Shown: positions 44,654 through 56,819, numbered from the stretch's first letter. The stretch is 64,000 bases of DNA from Orientallactaga sibirica (GCA_036365145.1 JAEOAD010000035.1:6341501-6405500); one strand, 5' to 3'. A program made the numbers and translations. Notes: generated by a model from the sequence alone, not told the origin.

Positions 44654-45607
44654 GTCTCTATAAGTCTCTGTCTATCATAGTAGTCCTAGCCTCCTTGCCT
44701 GTAACTAGTGTAGAATGAACATGGCATGAAATTTGGGCCAAGTGCATTATGGATCTTTGTGGGAAGACTCTTTCACTTGTCTCAAAGAGACAAAATGATG
44801 GACAGTTTCTAACCTTCCAAAGGAGAAATTGTCATCACGTCCATAGCTAATGGAGACATGGTGGCTTAAGAAATAAGCTCACCTGCTGGAAAGAACAGAA
44901 TAGGAGTGGGAAAAGTAACCAGGGTCAGCGTGACACACTGAGCCACTTGGGTGGAACAACCTCTGGCCCTCTTACCTCCAGCCTCCTTTGTATGGGGCGA
45001 ATGCATTGTCTTACTCATTCAAACCACCCTCAGCTGTGTTTCTGTTCCTACAGCCAAGGAGCAGCCTCAAGGAGACATGCGCCATTGAAACTTCATCAGC
45101 TCACTTCCTGGCTTAGCTTCAGGTCTCTGTTCCTCACTCACAAAAGGATGCCCTCAGTCAAACTGTAGAGGCCTTTGGAAACAAAGCAATCAGCGCGTGG
45201 ATTTCCTTGCTTACGATGGTGTCACTATGTGGAGTCCAGATACAAAAAGGCCACATGACATGCATAATGATTTTGCATGTCTTTGCATCTTACAGAGTCT
45301 TCATACTTCTCTTCAGTAAACCCTTCTTAAGCACATACTGTATGTCAAACATAGTCACATTAAGAATGATGTAGCAATGAAAAAAAAAAAAGAATGAAGT
45401 AGCAATGAATGAAAGAGCTGAGATGTATGACTTCATGAAGCACACAGCAGACACATATGAAATTGGGGAGAGTTCCAGGAAGGAAATAAATGAGGCACTG
45501 AAAGAGAGAGAGGTCAGGGAACGGGAGTGGGAAGACTCCTTGGGGTTGGAAAGCCTCTTTGAGAAGGAAACATTTTCCTTATTCAGCTGTAATGTCATCT
45601 AACTTTT
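44654..45607. other. Unassigned intergenic stretch
   Basis: No gene recognised. 45300-45600 (GCACATACTGTATGTCAAAC, GAAGGAAATAAATGAGGCAC) may be an old interspersed repeat. Confidence 0.45.
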
Positions 45608-46075
45608 AAGTCTTTATTGTGGCAAATAGTTAACATTATAAAACTTCATCATCTTAACCACTTTAGTTGTTCAGTTCTGTGGCGTTAAGTACATTCACAA
45701 TGTTGTGCAAGTATCACCACCACCTGTTTCCAGAACTTTCTCAGCTTCCGAAACGGAAACTCTGCACCCATCAGGTGTTAATTCCCCAGCCTCCTCTTCC
45801 CAGTCCCCCCACCAGCCCTTGTACTTTCTGTCTCTGTAAATTTAGCTTCTTTAGATATCACCTATGTGTGAAATCAGACAATATTTGTCTTTTGTGACTG
45901 GTTTAATTCACTCAGAGTCCAGTCCTGGTATAACACGCATGAAAATCCCCTTCCTTTATTGAGGCAAGATTATTTCATTGGCTTGGTGTGTGTGTGTGTG
46001 TAAATACATATACACAACTACGTCGCATTTTGCTTATTTGATCGTCTATCAATGGACACTTGGGTTTGAGGAAGT
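45608..46075. repeat. Ancient L1-type 3' region
   Basis: GTTCAGTTCTGTGGCGTTAA, GTACATTCACAATGTTGTGC, ACTTTCTGTCTCTGTAAATT and ATCAATGGACACTTGGGTTT reproduce, in order, a sequence very common in old mammalian L1 ends. Confidence 0.65.
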
Positions 46076-46690
46076 TCTGTTTAACGTCACAGTTAAAAGA
46101 CAATGCTAACAGCCAGCCACGGGGACTCCCGGGGGATGATTTCTTGGCTGGTGGAACAGCAGAGACAAAGGCTAGGGCAACTCCTCGGCTTTCCTTAAGA
46201 TTCACTTCCCAGGCCGGCACGTTAGTTTCTGGCCTGCTCACCTCCCTCGGCAGCCAGTCACTTCTCATCTGTGCTTCCAAGCAACTTGAGCTGTATTTAT
46301 CTCATCACACTGCTGCCCGCCCCTCCCCACCCCCTGGTCTACCAAATCTTTCAAAGCTCCCCTAACAAGCCTTTGTCTAACAGCTGCAAACAAACTGCGA
46401 ATTTGGACGGGAGCTCTACAGACGGTGAAAATGATGGATTTGAATTTCCCTTTACTCTTAGTTCCCGTAAGGCAGAGGAGATAAGGAACAGGATGAAAAA
46501 GAAAAAAAAAAATATATATATATATATGCAGGTTGGCAGAGGAAAATCAGCCAAGAGCTTGTGCCATCTGCTAGTTAAGCCCTGGATTTAAAGCCATCAC
46601 TTCCTGGGACAGGATGGACTATTGGGAACCATGAAGGACCCTGCATTTTCTTTGTTCAGGTGTACAGTGTTCCTGGTTTTTCTTTTTCTT
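46076..46690. other. Unassigned intergenic stretch
   Basis: A short A-run and TA repeat lie at 46500-46527. No gene recognised. Confidence 0.45.
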
Positions 46691-46692
46691 TT

Positions 46693-46696
46693 TCTC

Positions 46697-46764
<68 letters not shown>

Positions 46765-46765
46765 T
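46693..46765 (+). repeat. (CTTT)n microsatellite
   Basis: About 17 uninterrupted TTTC units, at the tail side of the following B1/B4-like SINE. Confidence 0.96.
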
Positions 46766-46965
46766 TTTTGAAGCCAAGTTCTCATGTAGCCCAGGATAGC
46801 CTTGAATTCACTGTATAGTTGAAGGTGACCTTGAACTTTGGATGCTCTTGCATCTACCTCCCAAGTGCTAGGATGCGTTCGTAACAAGAATGTACCACCA
46901 TACCTGGTTTATCTGGTTCTGGGAATCAAGCTCAGCACTCTGTGCTCGCCAGGCACAGGGGTGTA
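46766..46965 (-). repeat. B4-like SINE (B1 plus ID-like part)
   Basis: AGCCAAGTTCTCATGTAGCC and CCTCCCAAGTGCTAGGATG form the reversed B1. GGGAATCAAGCTCAGCACTC then matches a tRNA-like ID part. Confidence 0.65.
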
Positions 46966-47559
46966 ATGTTCTATGCACATGCTCTTTTCTAGGGTGGATA
47001 TAATTTGGTTGGGTGCAGAGCAAACTCTGAGCTCCCTGGGAGGTAGTGAAAGCAAGTTTTCAATGCTCTCCCGTGTGTTGCTGGTGCTCTGACAGCTGGA
47101 GCAGCTTATACCACGTCACAGGTAGATGGGAAGTGATGGGGCAAAGGTCTCAGAGCCATAGCCCTGAGATGGGCCTTAGCCAGGAGGAAAGAGAAAACCA
47201 GGTGCAGCAACTTCTGTCTTGACAACTCTAGGAGGAGAGAGAGAGAGAGAGGGATTTGGTCTTTTCCCAGAGGACACCAACCTATTAGCAGAAGCAAGCT
47301 GGGAGAAGGTTGGTAGTGATCGTTGAGCCTCTCCATGCATGCTGTGCTTGATAAATGGGTAAAGCACCCTAAAATGCCCCACCATAGCCCACCCTTGACT
47401 CTTCTACAGGATCCTGAGCTTGTCAGAGCTTCCACTGCATTTTGCACGAACCTAAGTGATCCCTCTCTCTCCAGCTCGGGGTCACAGAAGCATTCCAAGG
47501 CTTCTCTGCCATCTTAGAGCTCTGTTCTCTCTTGGGGGTGTGTCTTCATCAGCTTGGCC
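46966..47559. other. Unassigned intergenic stretch
   Basis: The 130-codon minus-strand ORF at 47106-47498 has no domain I recognise. Confidence 0.45.
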
Positions 47560-47945
47560 AATTGCTGGGACCAGATGCCCAACGGAAACCACTGTCAGGA
47601 GGAAGGAAGTGCCTTGGCTCGTGGTTTCACAGACTCCAGTTCATAGCTGTTGGCTCTGTTGGCTCTGGGCCTGGGATTAGGCAAAATGTCAAGTGGAAGG
47701 TGAAGGAGTGTGAGAGGTAGGGAACTGTTCTCCTCAGGGTGCACAGGAAACAAAGAAAGACAGGAAGGAGGCTGGGGACCACGTATAACCTTCAAAAGCA
47801 TATCTCCCTTGCCCTACCTCCTCCAGCTAGGCCCCACTCCCTAAAGTTTCCACCAGCTCTCAAAATAGTGCCACCAGCTGAGGACCAGGCGTTTAGCACA
47901 TGAGCTTTCAGGGGACATCTCATGCTCAGAACTGGGCATTTTGGA
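47560..47945 (-). repeat. MaLR-type LTR
   Basis: CTACCTCCTCCAGCTAGGCC, CCCTAAAGTTTCCACCAGCT, GTGCCACCAGCTGAGGACCA and CAGGGGACATCTCATGCTC, all in the reversed order of such LTRs. Confidence 0.6.
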
Positions 47946-48120
47946 GGGAAAAGTTCAGCGTCACATGATCCATGCCATTCACAGAATTATCGATGTGCTT
48001 GGACTGTCCAATATATAGGATACAATTAGGAGAAAAAAAAAAAGCTCTTGCATGTGCACATAGCTTACAGATTGCTGTCCATCCTAGAGGGCTTGTTTTC
48101 TATGAAACTGGTCTCCCTTG

Positions 48121-48124
<4 letters not shown>

Positions 48125-48168
<44 letters not shown>
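48125..48168 (+). repeat. (GT)n microsatellite
   Basis: About 21-22 perfect GT units, followed by a B1-like fragment to about 48268. Confidence 0.97.
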
Positions 48169-48268
48169 ACCAGAGTTTTGCTGTGTGGCACTGGCTGGCT
48201 TGGACTTTGTGATGCTTCTGCCTCAGCATCCCACACTAAGAGCATAGGTACTGCCATGCCCAGCTCAG
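48169..48268 (-). repeat. Diverged B1/B3-like SINE fragment
   Basis: GAGTTTTGCTGTGTGGCACT, GCTTCTGCCTCAGCATCCCA and ACTGCCATGCCCAGC. Confidence 0.55.
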
Positions 48269-49060
48269 CTGGAATATTTTCACAGGGTAACTAGGCAGTA
48301 TTCTAAACATGGCATTCTTCTACACCATCTGGCTTATTAATTATTTGATACATTTGATCTACAAATGATGCTGTATAAGCCTCACAGGAAACAGTGTGTG
48401 GACCCTGCATGTAGACCCTGAGACTTTGTGGGCCATCATTTGTACTTGGACATTCAAGGCTGCCTGTACACCCACATCTCTTCAGGCTGGGCCCCTTTCC
48501 CTCTTTCCAGCACAGCTCACTAATGCACCAGCTCTACGTGTCTCCAGACACCTGTGGTCTGTGTCTGTTCCAGGCCGGACTACTGCTTATTTCTCTGCGG
48601 CTGGACCTTACAAGTGTCACTCCCTGGCAGACATCCAGGGAAAGTCTCTTGGGGGTTTTTCCCACCTGAGCTGGATTTTCTCTGCAGTGGCTTCTTGCCT
48701 TTCCTTTCTTCCTCTCTTTCTAGATAGAGACAATTCCTCTCTGAAAAGTTCCACTCTCAGCTAGTACTTCCTCATGGGACACAGGCCAGTCTGAGCCACC
48801 ACAGTGTAATAACAACAAAGGGACGTCAGCGAAAGAAGTCATCATGGGTTGCAATAGGCTGACAAGGCCACAGGGCCTGACCTTGGCCTTGAGGTATTGA
48901 CATAGCTGTAAAGTTAAAGGAGGAGGGTTCTCAGAGGAGTGAAGAGTTGGGACAGATCTAAAGAGTCTGGGTGGGGCCAGCTGAGGCTGACACCATGGGG
49001 CAGAGGGACATGAGGCGAGAGTAAGAGGCAGAAAAAGTCCATTCTGCATCCGGGAATAAT
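48269..49060. other. Unassigned intergenic stretch
   Basis: ORFs of 122 (48396-48764, plus) and 109 codons (48720-49049, minus) show no known motif. Confidence 0.45.
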
Positions 49061-49862
49061 ATTGTGATTGATTTTAAATGTCAGCTCAGTGGCCTAGGGC
49101 ATGCCGAGGTAGCTGGCCAATCATTATTTCTGGGTGTGTCGTAGAGACATTAGTCTTCGGATTTGCAGTGTGAGGACAGACCTCACCACCAGCCAATCAG
49201 GCATCCTCCAACCTGTGAGGGCCGGCATGGAATGAAACACAGGTTGGAAGGCAAAACCTCTCTCCTGGAGCTGGGACATTCATCTCCTCTAACTTGGGAC
49301 ACTGGAGCTCCTGGTTCTCAGACCTTTTAGCTTCTGTTGTGGTTTGGATGTAAACTGTCCCGCACAAGTTCGTGTGTTTGAACACTTAGTCCCCAGTATG
49401 TGGTGTTATTTAAGAGGTGGTGGAACCTTTAGGAGGTGGAACTTAGCTTCAGGGAATGGTTTCCTGGAGGCCAGGGGGACTTGAGGCTCACAGGCTAGTG
49501 CTTGTTCTATTTATCTGATACTCGCTGCTTCCTGGTCATGATGTGAGGAGGGGAGGACCCCCAACCATGCACTTGCACAGCCTCCTCCATGTCCTCCTCA
49601 CCCTCACACTTTAACCCCAAATAAATCCTCCCTCCCTTGAGTTGCTTCTGTCAGGTATTCTGTCATAGCGGTAAGAAAAGTTACCAGGGCAGCTGTTGAC
49701 TGAATGGCACCACCAGCTTTCCTAGGTGTGGAGCTAACAGAGGACATACTGGGGACTTCTTGGCCTCCATAATCATGTGAGCCATGACCCATACTAAGTC
49801 TCCTCTTCAACATACATACATACTTCCTTTGGCTCTGTTCCTATGTGGAACCTTAAGACAGG
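49061..49862 (+). repeat. Ancient LTR-like repeat split by a MaLR LTR
   Basis: The left part (to 49334) contains TTATTTCTGGGTGTGTCG and GGAGCTCCTGGTTCTCAGAC. The right part (from 49692) contains TTGGCCTCCATAATCATGTG and TTTGGCTCTGTTCCTATG. The two halves join in the expected order once the inserted LTR is removed. Confidence 0.6.
49335..49691 (+). repeat. ORR1-like MaLR solo LTR, nested
   Basis: TGTTGTGGTTTGGATGTAAA, GTTTGAACACTTAGTCCCCA, GAACCTTTAGGAGGTGGAAC, CAAATAAATCCTCCC and GTTGCTTCTGTCAGG follow the ORR1-type order. Confidence 0.75.
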
Positions 49863-50877
49863 TGAACATCTACCATGCGCAGATACCATACTGGGCCTAA
49901 AGATGTGCGGGAGGCGGGACAAATGCATTTCACTGGCCACTCCATCAGGGTACAAAGAACCTTACATCCTGGTAGGTTGGGGCTCACAAGAACCAAGGCA
50001 ATAAGTAAAGTATACAATACTTAGCACCCGGCAAACACTGTGGGGAAGGGCACAAGCCAGGAAAGTGGCACATGAGCTGAAGGCAATGATAAGTATCCCA
50101 ATTGTAACTATGATGGCAGGGGTGGAGGGTGGGGTGGGGCCAGTCTACTCTGAGAACAGTGACATTTGGGCAAAGATTTGATGGAGCTGATAGAGCGAGC
50201 CTGTGAAATCATGGAGAACAAGTTATCAAGGCAGAAGGACTAGGAAGGGTAACACCCCAAGGTAGGACCTACTCTAATATCTACAGACTAGCAAAGAGGC
50301 CAGAATGGCTAAATTAAAGGAGTAATGGGGAGAGAGGTTGTCTAGGGTCATATAGGCTGTCCAGAGGACTTTCTGTGCCTTTTGCACTGAGGTGCCCAAG
50401 GAGAGACTTGGCAGACATTCTCTGGCTACTGGGTTGGCACTTCAGGAGATACCAAAGCGACCAGTTAGTCATCAAGGGTTAGTCATCAAGATGGCTAAGA
50501 GCCAACCGAGGAGCTGTGAAGGCGAGAACTGGTGGAGATGGATTGTCTATACAAATTGACGGTCATCTCAGATTTGCCGGGCATGTAAGAGACATAAGAA
50601 AGCATTCACGGCCCACTTTATGGTTGCTGATCCGAGTAACTGATGGAGACCACATTAATGCAGATGGGTAACGTTCAGAAGGTTACGTGATGGCGGGGTG
50701 GGGGGAATACTTGTTGAGTGAGTGTCATTGAAATACTTTAGATTTTGCCCTTTAAGCCACAGAAAGAATTTTGGTCTCCTGAGCAGACAGATTTGTTTGT
50801 GATGACATTAGCATTATAGAAAAGCAAAGCCAACAGTCAGATTTGAGGGGGATTGGAGCAAGAAAAACAACAGAGAG
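49863..50877 (+). repeat. Probable ancient interspersed repeat and unassigned DNA
   Basis: CAGTGACATTTGGGCAAAGA, AAGGCAGAAGGACTAGGAAG and CACAGAAAGAATTTTGGTC resemble the same old repeat type as at 2060-2780. No gene. Confidence 0.35.
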
Positions 50878-51025
50878 CCGGGCCTGGTGGCTCACGCCTT
50901 TAATCCCAGCACTCAGGAGGTGGAAGTAGGATAATCACCATGAGTTCGAGGCCACCCTGAGACTGCATAGTGAATTCCAGGTCAGCCTGGGCTAGGGAGT
51001 GAGACCCTTCCTCAAAAAACCAAAA
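50878..51025 (+). repeat. B1 SINE
   Basis: GCCGGGCCTGGTGGCTCACG head, GTTCGAGGCCACCCTGAGAC and TGAGACCCTTCC. Confidence 0.95.
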
Positions 51026-51245
51026 GAAGGACTGGATGGCTTAGCAGTTAAGGTCCCTGCCTGCCAAGCCTAAGAATGCCTGTTCAAATCTCCAGGTTCC
51101 ACATTTAGTCAGACGCAAAAGTGACTCAAGGGCGCAATGCCGCACTTGCCCACAAGGGGGTGCACGCATCTGGAGTTCGTTCACAGAGGCCTCTCAGCTG
51201 CTGGTGCTTCCATTCTTTCTTCTCTCTCTCTCTGTCTCTCTCAAA
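51026..51245 (+). repeat. Type L SINE
   Basis: GGACTGGATGGCTTAGCAG head, AAAAGTGACTCAAGGGCGCA block and CT-rich end. It follows the B1 directly. Confidence 0.92.
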
Positions 51246-51248
51246 TTA

Positions 51249-51360
51249 AGGAAAGGAACGAAAAGGAAAGGAAAGGAAAGGAAAGGAAAGGAAAGGAAAG
51301 GAAAGGAAAGGAAAGGAAAGGAAAGGAAAGGAAAGGAAAGGAAAGGAAAGGAAAGGAAGA
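51249..51360 (+). repeat. (GGAAA)n microsatellite
   Basis: About 20 nearly perfect GGAAA units growing out of the SINE tail. Confidence 0.97.
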
Positions 51361-51918
51361 CAATAGAATAAACTGCAAGTCAGTGTGAGAGGCTGTTTTC
51401 ATCTGGGCTGGTAGTGATGGTGGTGGGAAGGGGACGAAGATGGGACAGTTCAGGCAGGAAGCAGATGTGCAGCAGAGCCCTAAGTGGGACTTAGGAGTTA
51501 GCTTCAACCCTCCTCCTGCAGAAAGTCTCTTCCTTGATGTTTCCCGGACTTCACAGACAGCATCTGTAGAACTAATTCTCACGCTGTCCCTTTGAACGCC
51601 AGCTTTCATTCTCACTTTCAGGAGCTGGTACCATCCCCAGGACTCAAGCAGAGCACATCCATCCCCCCGCCCCGACTTCGGCCTTTCTCTCAGACCGCTT
51701 GCCTAAAGAGCTTGTGTGGCAGCCACTTCATTGAGGATTTGTAGGGCCGTGATGGTGGATGGCTGAGATGGATGGGGGACATTGGCCTGCTGTAGGCTGA
51801 AAGCCTCTGAACGTCTTGTCCTTGAAAAGACACTGTACCACGCCTGTCACCTCACACGCTACAGCAGACAAACTGACAGCCACTTGGAGTCAAGGCAGAA
51901 GCTATTTATCTCTCACAT
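51361..51918. other. Unassigned intergenic stretch
   Basis: No gene or repeat recognised. Confidence 0.5.
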
Positions 51919-51933
51919 AATAATGCAAAGGCT

Positions 51934-52125
51934 AGACGGGCGTGGTGGTGCACGCCTTTAATCCCAGCATTCAGGAGGCAAAGGTAGGAGGATCGCCTTG
52001 AGTTCGAGGCCACCCTGAGACTACATAGTGAATTTTAGGTCAGCCTGGGCTAGAGTGAGACCCTACCTTGAAAAACTGGAAAATAAAAAAACCAAATAAA
52101 TAAATTAATAATAAAGTAAATAATA
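51934..52125 (+). repeat. B1 SINE with target site duplication
   Basis: ACGGGCGTGGTGGTGCACGC head and a long A/T-rich tail. Target ATAATGCAAAGGCT / ATAATGCCAAGGCT. Confidence 0.95.
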
Positions 52126-52299
52126 AAATAATGCCAAGGCTGTGAGCTGTCTGCCACGATCTGTGGCTCGTGTGGCTCCCCGGTGTTCACAAGGAGGTCT
52201 CTGCACTCTCACAAGGAGCCAGCTGTGGGAGAGAGAACGGGAGGAGCCTATTCTTCCTCACATTCTAGAAGCTGTCCACCCTGACCACGTCCACATGTG

Positions 52300-52728
52300 C
52301 GTCCATACTAGTCACTTCTCATCACGGTGACAAGATGCCTGCCTCAACCAACTCCAGGGAGGGATGGTTTATTTTGACTCAGGTTGTCAGAGATTTCAGT
52401 CTGTGCTCAGCCGGGCTCCATTACTCTGGGCTTGAGGGACTTGAGGCAAGACCGAATGTCATGGTGGTGGATGCACGTGGAAGAGGAAGCTTTTCGCCTC
52501 ATGGCATTCAGAAAGCAGAGAGAGGGAGGTGGAAAGGGGAGAGGACGAGACACCCAGACCATATGCAACCTTTAAAGACTCACCCCCAGTAACCTGCTTC
52601 CCCCAGCCAGGCTTTGCCTCCTGAAGTTTCCTGCCCTCCTTCCAAGACGGTACTTTCACTTGGAACCTAGTGTTCAACACACGAGCCTGTGGGACCATTT
52701 CATGCCATACCATTTACCACTGGTTAGA
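52300..52728 (-). repeat. MaLR-type solo LTR
   Basis: AGTCACTTCTCATCACGGTG, GGTTTATTTTGACTCAGG, CTGCTTCCCCCAGCCAGGC and GAGCCTGTGGGACCATTTC in reversed LTR order. Confidence 0.7.
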
Positions 52729-52829
52729 ACTGGGGCAAAGGGCACCCATAGTGGTGAAGGGGCCTGGACTTCACAGCCTGGCAAGACCTGTGCCCACTGA
52801 AAAGCTTTCCTATATAAAAGAATAGCCTT

Positions 52830-52990
52830 GCCAGGCGTGGTGGCACACGCCTTTAATCCCAGCACTCGGGAGGCAGAGGTAGGAGGATTGCGGTGAGTTC
52901 GAGGCCACCCTGAGAAGACAGAGTGAATTCCAGGTCAGCCTGGACTAGAGTGAAACCCTACCTCGAAAAAACCAAAAAAATAAAAAAGAA
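52830..52990 (+). repeat. B1 SINE with perfect target site duplication
   Basis: GCCAGGCGTGGTGGCACACG head. AAAAGAATAGCCTT is duplicated at 52816-52829 and 52991-53004. Confidence 0.96.
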
Positions 52991-53004
52991 AAAAGAATAG
53001 CCTT

Positions 53005-54411
53005 TCCTAGAAAAATGAGGTAAAAAGAAACTAAGTAGAAGCCGACTCTTCTTCTCAGGGCTGTCTTATCTCCTAGAATCTTCTCTCCCCAGTTTCCTTC
53101 GTCCATACCCAGAGAGCCTTGTTTCCAGACAAGACCCATTTATATTGAATTCCTGGGCAATTCTGTTTTCTCCTTGAGCCGGGCTCCACGCTAACCTCTT
53201 AGTCAAAGTGATGTATGTTCTAGGCTTTTGAAAGCATAAAGGAACTCTCAGATAAAGAGTTCGGTGAAGTATGGATGTTGCATCTGTGTGCCTCAGCCTC
53301 CTCATCTCTGCAGCGGGGTAATCACAGAAGCTACTAAACTACAGCAAGCCTGTGACAGGGATGTAGTATAGGGTGATTCAACACGCTGGGCTGAAGAAAC
53401 ACTTGTCATTTTCATGTTCATCATTCCCAAGTCATCCGCAGGCAAGCGGCGAATAGGATGTGCGGACCTACAAGGACGCATGAGAGGGAAGAGGGATGGG
53501 AGTCACGCCTTGGGGTCAATTGAATGAGAAGAACAAAGAACTTCTGAGGGGCAGAAGAGTCTGAGAGACACATGCAGGGACATGGAGGTTTGGGAGAAGA
53601 GAATGAAGGAATGAAGGTCTCTAATGTCATGTGACGAGGACCTCAGGGAAGAGCAGGTGGACTTGACAAGCAAGGCTTTGGTACACTCTGAAAGGGACAG
53701 TCATTGAAATACAGGGACAGCAGGCAAGATTAGAGAGGATGGGGGAGAAGTGCACAGGAGCGATGTGAAGGTCAAGGGCAGGAACAGACCCTAGATGGGG
53801 CTGGGCCAGAGGAGCCACAGGGAGTTAAAGCTGAAAGCCAGCTGGGTCAGTGGTTGAACAAGGGTAGGACATAGGGCTGTGGTCATGGCTGCCTCATCTC
53901 TAAGGGACTCAGCAGGAAAGGTTTGCAGATCCCTGAGCCGCTGCCCCAGTGCCTCCTCCATTACACCGTCAGGACAAGGTGAGGGGTCCGCTGGAGGAAG
54001 GTATGTGGGGGCTGTGCTCGCTTCCTACAAGGTACTGCAGGGAGATGCATTTGAAATGGACCAGCACTATCTGCCTGCTCCAACTCTTCCCTCCAGTTTT
54101 CTCATCGTACAGTGATTTAGGAATATAGCAAAGCAAACTGGCCAAAACCGGCATTGTCTCTTTCCCTCTCTTTGTTGTCTTAGGGGTGATGGGTTAACCA
54201 TCTGTCAGATTATTTATGGCAAAATGGCACACACTGCTTTTCACATTCAAATCTCGACTTAAATACCATGGGGCATGCTCACCTTCCTTAACCGACACTC
54301 TCTAAAGCATGCAATCCTCCATTATCTCTACGTGGCCAGGTGTAATCTGTAGGACCAGAAAACTCATTTTTCTCGGTTCGTATGGAAGCTGCTATAGTTT
54401 TCCAACTCTAG
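53005..54411. other. Unassigned intergenic stretch with a MIR-like piece
   Basis: 53285-53365 (GTGTGCCTCAGCCTCCTCAT, CGGGGTAATCACAGAAGC) looks like a MIR fragment. Nothing else was recognised. Confidence 0.4.
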
Positions 54412-54576
54412 ATTTTTTTTTTTTTTTTTTTTTTTGCGATAGAGTCTCACTTTAGCTCAGGCTAACCTGGAATTCATTCACTATGGAGTCTCAGAGTGGC
54501 CTCAAACTCCTGGCGATCCTCCTACCTCTGTCTCCCAAGTGCTGGGATTAAAGGAGTGCACCACCACGCCTGGTTT
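54412..54576 (-). repeat. B1 SINE
   Basis: A 22-base T run, GATAGAGTCTCACTTTAGC, GTGCTGGGATTAAAGGAG, CACCACCACGCCTGG. Confidence 0.95.
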
Positions 54577-54791
54577 AGATATTTTCATCTTTGATCCAGG
54601 CTAGAGTCTATTTCACAGCAAAACCAGCCATGAACAGACACAGAGAAAAACATGTGCCAAGTGGGAACTTTGACCAAGAAGGGAAAATTTTATCTAACCC
54701 ATAATAAACTCCTCCGCCTGCCAGTCTCGAGGTCAAAGAGGAAGGCTGGAGGTTATGTGACTTTGGGTCACACCAGTAAAAGAGCTATTTA

Positions 54792-55679
54792 GGGGCTGGG
54801 CAGATGGCTCACTGGCAAGTACGAGGACCTGAGTTCAGATCCTCAGTACCCACATTCCATGCCAGGTTTGGTGGCTCTCACCTATAATCCAGGTGCTGGG
54901 GAGGAAGTGTCAGGGAATCCTGGGATTTGGTAGGTAGCCTAGTCTAGCTGAATTAGTGAGTTAGTTCTAGGATAGTCAGGGTTCTCTAGAAGAACACAAC
55001 CAATAGAATGAATTGTATGAAAAGGGAAATTTACTGGATTAGCTTATAGCAGTCCAACAATAGAAGTCTGAAGGCTTGAGAGTCAAGGAACCCGGTAGCT
55101 GCCCAGTCCATGTGGCTGGATGCCTCAGCCATCCCAATCCAGCACTGAAGGCCAGAAGGCTTCCTGAAGAGCCACTGGTCTTCGGTCCATGCTGGAAGGC
55201 TGAGAAAACTTGGTTCCAATGCTGACGAAGAACAGCCAAACAGGGTGGATGAACTACACATGAAGGTGTTCCAGCAAACAGCACAGGCAGCCAGGCAGGA
55301 GGAAGGGACTCGTTTCTCCCAGAGCTTCCTCACCTAACCATTGTGGGAGGACCATCCACTCTGGGGGAAGGACTTCCTCCTCCAGTCAATTCCTTCCTGG
55401 AAGCAATCTCAGAGAACCAACCAAGAGAAATGTCTGTGGATTCCTTGCCAGATCAAGTTGACAACAGGACTTCCCCATCACAGTGAGAGACGTTGTCTCG
55501 AAGACCAGGGTGTGTTACGACTGAGGCTTCTCAGTTCTCCCCTCAACATCAACCTCTGACCTCCACACACATGTGAGCACACATGCACACACATACCTGC
55601 CCACAGACACCCCTCAACATCCCCCACACTTGTGCGCATATGCATACAAACACACAGGCATACACATTCACATGCAAAA
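54792..55679 (+). repeat. B3-like SINE split by an LTR-type repeat
   Basis: The head GGGGCTGGGCAGATGGCTCA and TATAATCCAGGTGCTGGGG are at the left (to about 54963). The remainder GTGAGAGACGTTGTCTCGAA and a CA-rich tail resume at about 55492. Confidence 0.75.
54966..55491 (-). repeat. LTR-type repeat inside a B3-like SINE
   Basis: CAGGGTTCTCTAGAAGAACA, GGGAAATTTACTGGATTAGC, GAGCCACTGGTCTTCGG and AGTTGACAACAGGACTTCCC. It resembles the reverse of the type seen at 23070-23442, but longer. Confidence 0.55.
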
Positions 55680-56100
55680 AAACCAGTTGCTCAGACTATA
55701 TTCACCTAGGTCCCCTAAGAACTGTGCCAAGAGGTTTACAAGGGGGAAATGTCAGGTGGTAGGAGGAGCTTCAAGCCGGTACAAGGCTGTCACTTTCAGG
55801 GGACAGAAGGGAGGATGAGGGGTTGAGCGGGAAGAGACTTGGATGTCCGCATTGTTCTAAGAAGGGATCATTAAAGGTGCTTGCGAGACTCCAAGCCAAA
55901 ATGTTCTTCCAAGGAGTCCATCCTCCAGGAATGGGCCTGATTTCCCACCTTCGCCTTGACCTGCCATTGATAAGATCAGCTCTGTGAAAGCCTGACTTCT
56001 AAGCTGGTGGTGTATGCAGCTTGGAGCCTCCATCAGTCTTGTTCCCTGCAAGGAGATTTGAGTGGCACAAGGCCATTGCCACCCCAAGGTTTAGAAAACC
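55680..56100. other. Unassigned intergenic stretch
   Basis: No gene or repeat recognised. Confidence 0.5.
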
Positions 56101-56104
56101 ACGT

Positions 56105-56685
56105 GAGGTGGTTTGAATGTAAATGTATGGCCCCCATAGCTACTGGGATTTAAAAAAATTTTTTTAAATTTAAAATTTTTATTTATTTATTTGAGAGCAA
56201 TAGAAAGAGGCAGGGGGTGGGGGGATCGGTGCACCAGGGCCTCCAGCCACTGCAAATGAACTCCAGATGCATGTGCCACCTTGTGCATCTGGCTTACATG
56301 GGTCCTGGGGAACTGAACCTCAAACTGTGGTCCTTAGATTTCACAGGCAAGTGCTTAACCACTAAGCCATCTCTCCAGCCCCCACCAGGATTTTTAATTA
56401 AGATTGAGCTCTGCCTGCTGGGGAAGAGATGTGTCACTGGGGCAAGATCTTCAGTCAATCTCTACTAGGAATATAGAGAGAGCCAGGATGAGCTCTGGCT
56501 GTTTGTGTTTGCAGGCTGTTGGTGGTGTCTCTCTGCTACAGATCTATGGAAGTGAGCCAGCTTCTTTCGCCATGATAAAGCTTCCCCTAGATTCTGTAAG
56601 CCTGAAAAAAAATCCTTTCCTCCTTCAAGCTGCTTCTGGTCGGGTGTTTGTCCCCAACGAGAAAGTAACTGCAGCACTATGTCTA
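56105..56685 (+). repeat. MaLR-like LTR split by a SINE
   Basis: GAGGTGGTTTGAATGTAAAT and GGCCCCCATAG at the left; GAAGAGATGTGTCACTGG, CTTTCGCCATGATAAAGC and TCTTCAAGCTGCTTCTGG-like sequence at the right. The SINE at 56155-56381 separates them. Confidence 0.6.
56155..56381 (-). repeat. Type S SINE inside an LTR
   Basis: ATTTATTTATTTGAGAGC tail, GGTGCACCAGGGCCTCCAGC, terminal GCCATCTCTCCAGCCCC. Confidence 0.93.
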
Positions 56686-56819
56686 AAAAGTCCAATAATG
56701 ACCCTCATGAAACTGCTTGTGAGTCAGAGACCAATGGAAAAGAATCTTACTAGAGCCAATAGCAGTGAAGATAAGATGCTCTGAAGATCAAGGACAAACC
56801 ATAGGGATTGAGCCAAGAT

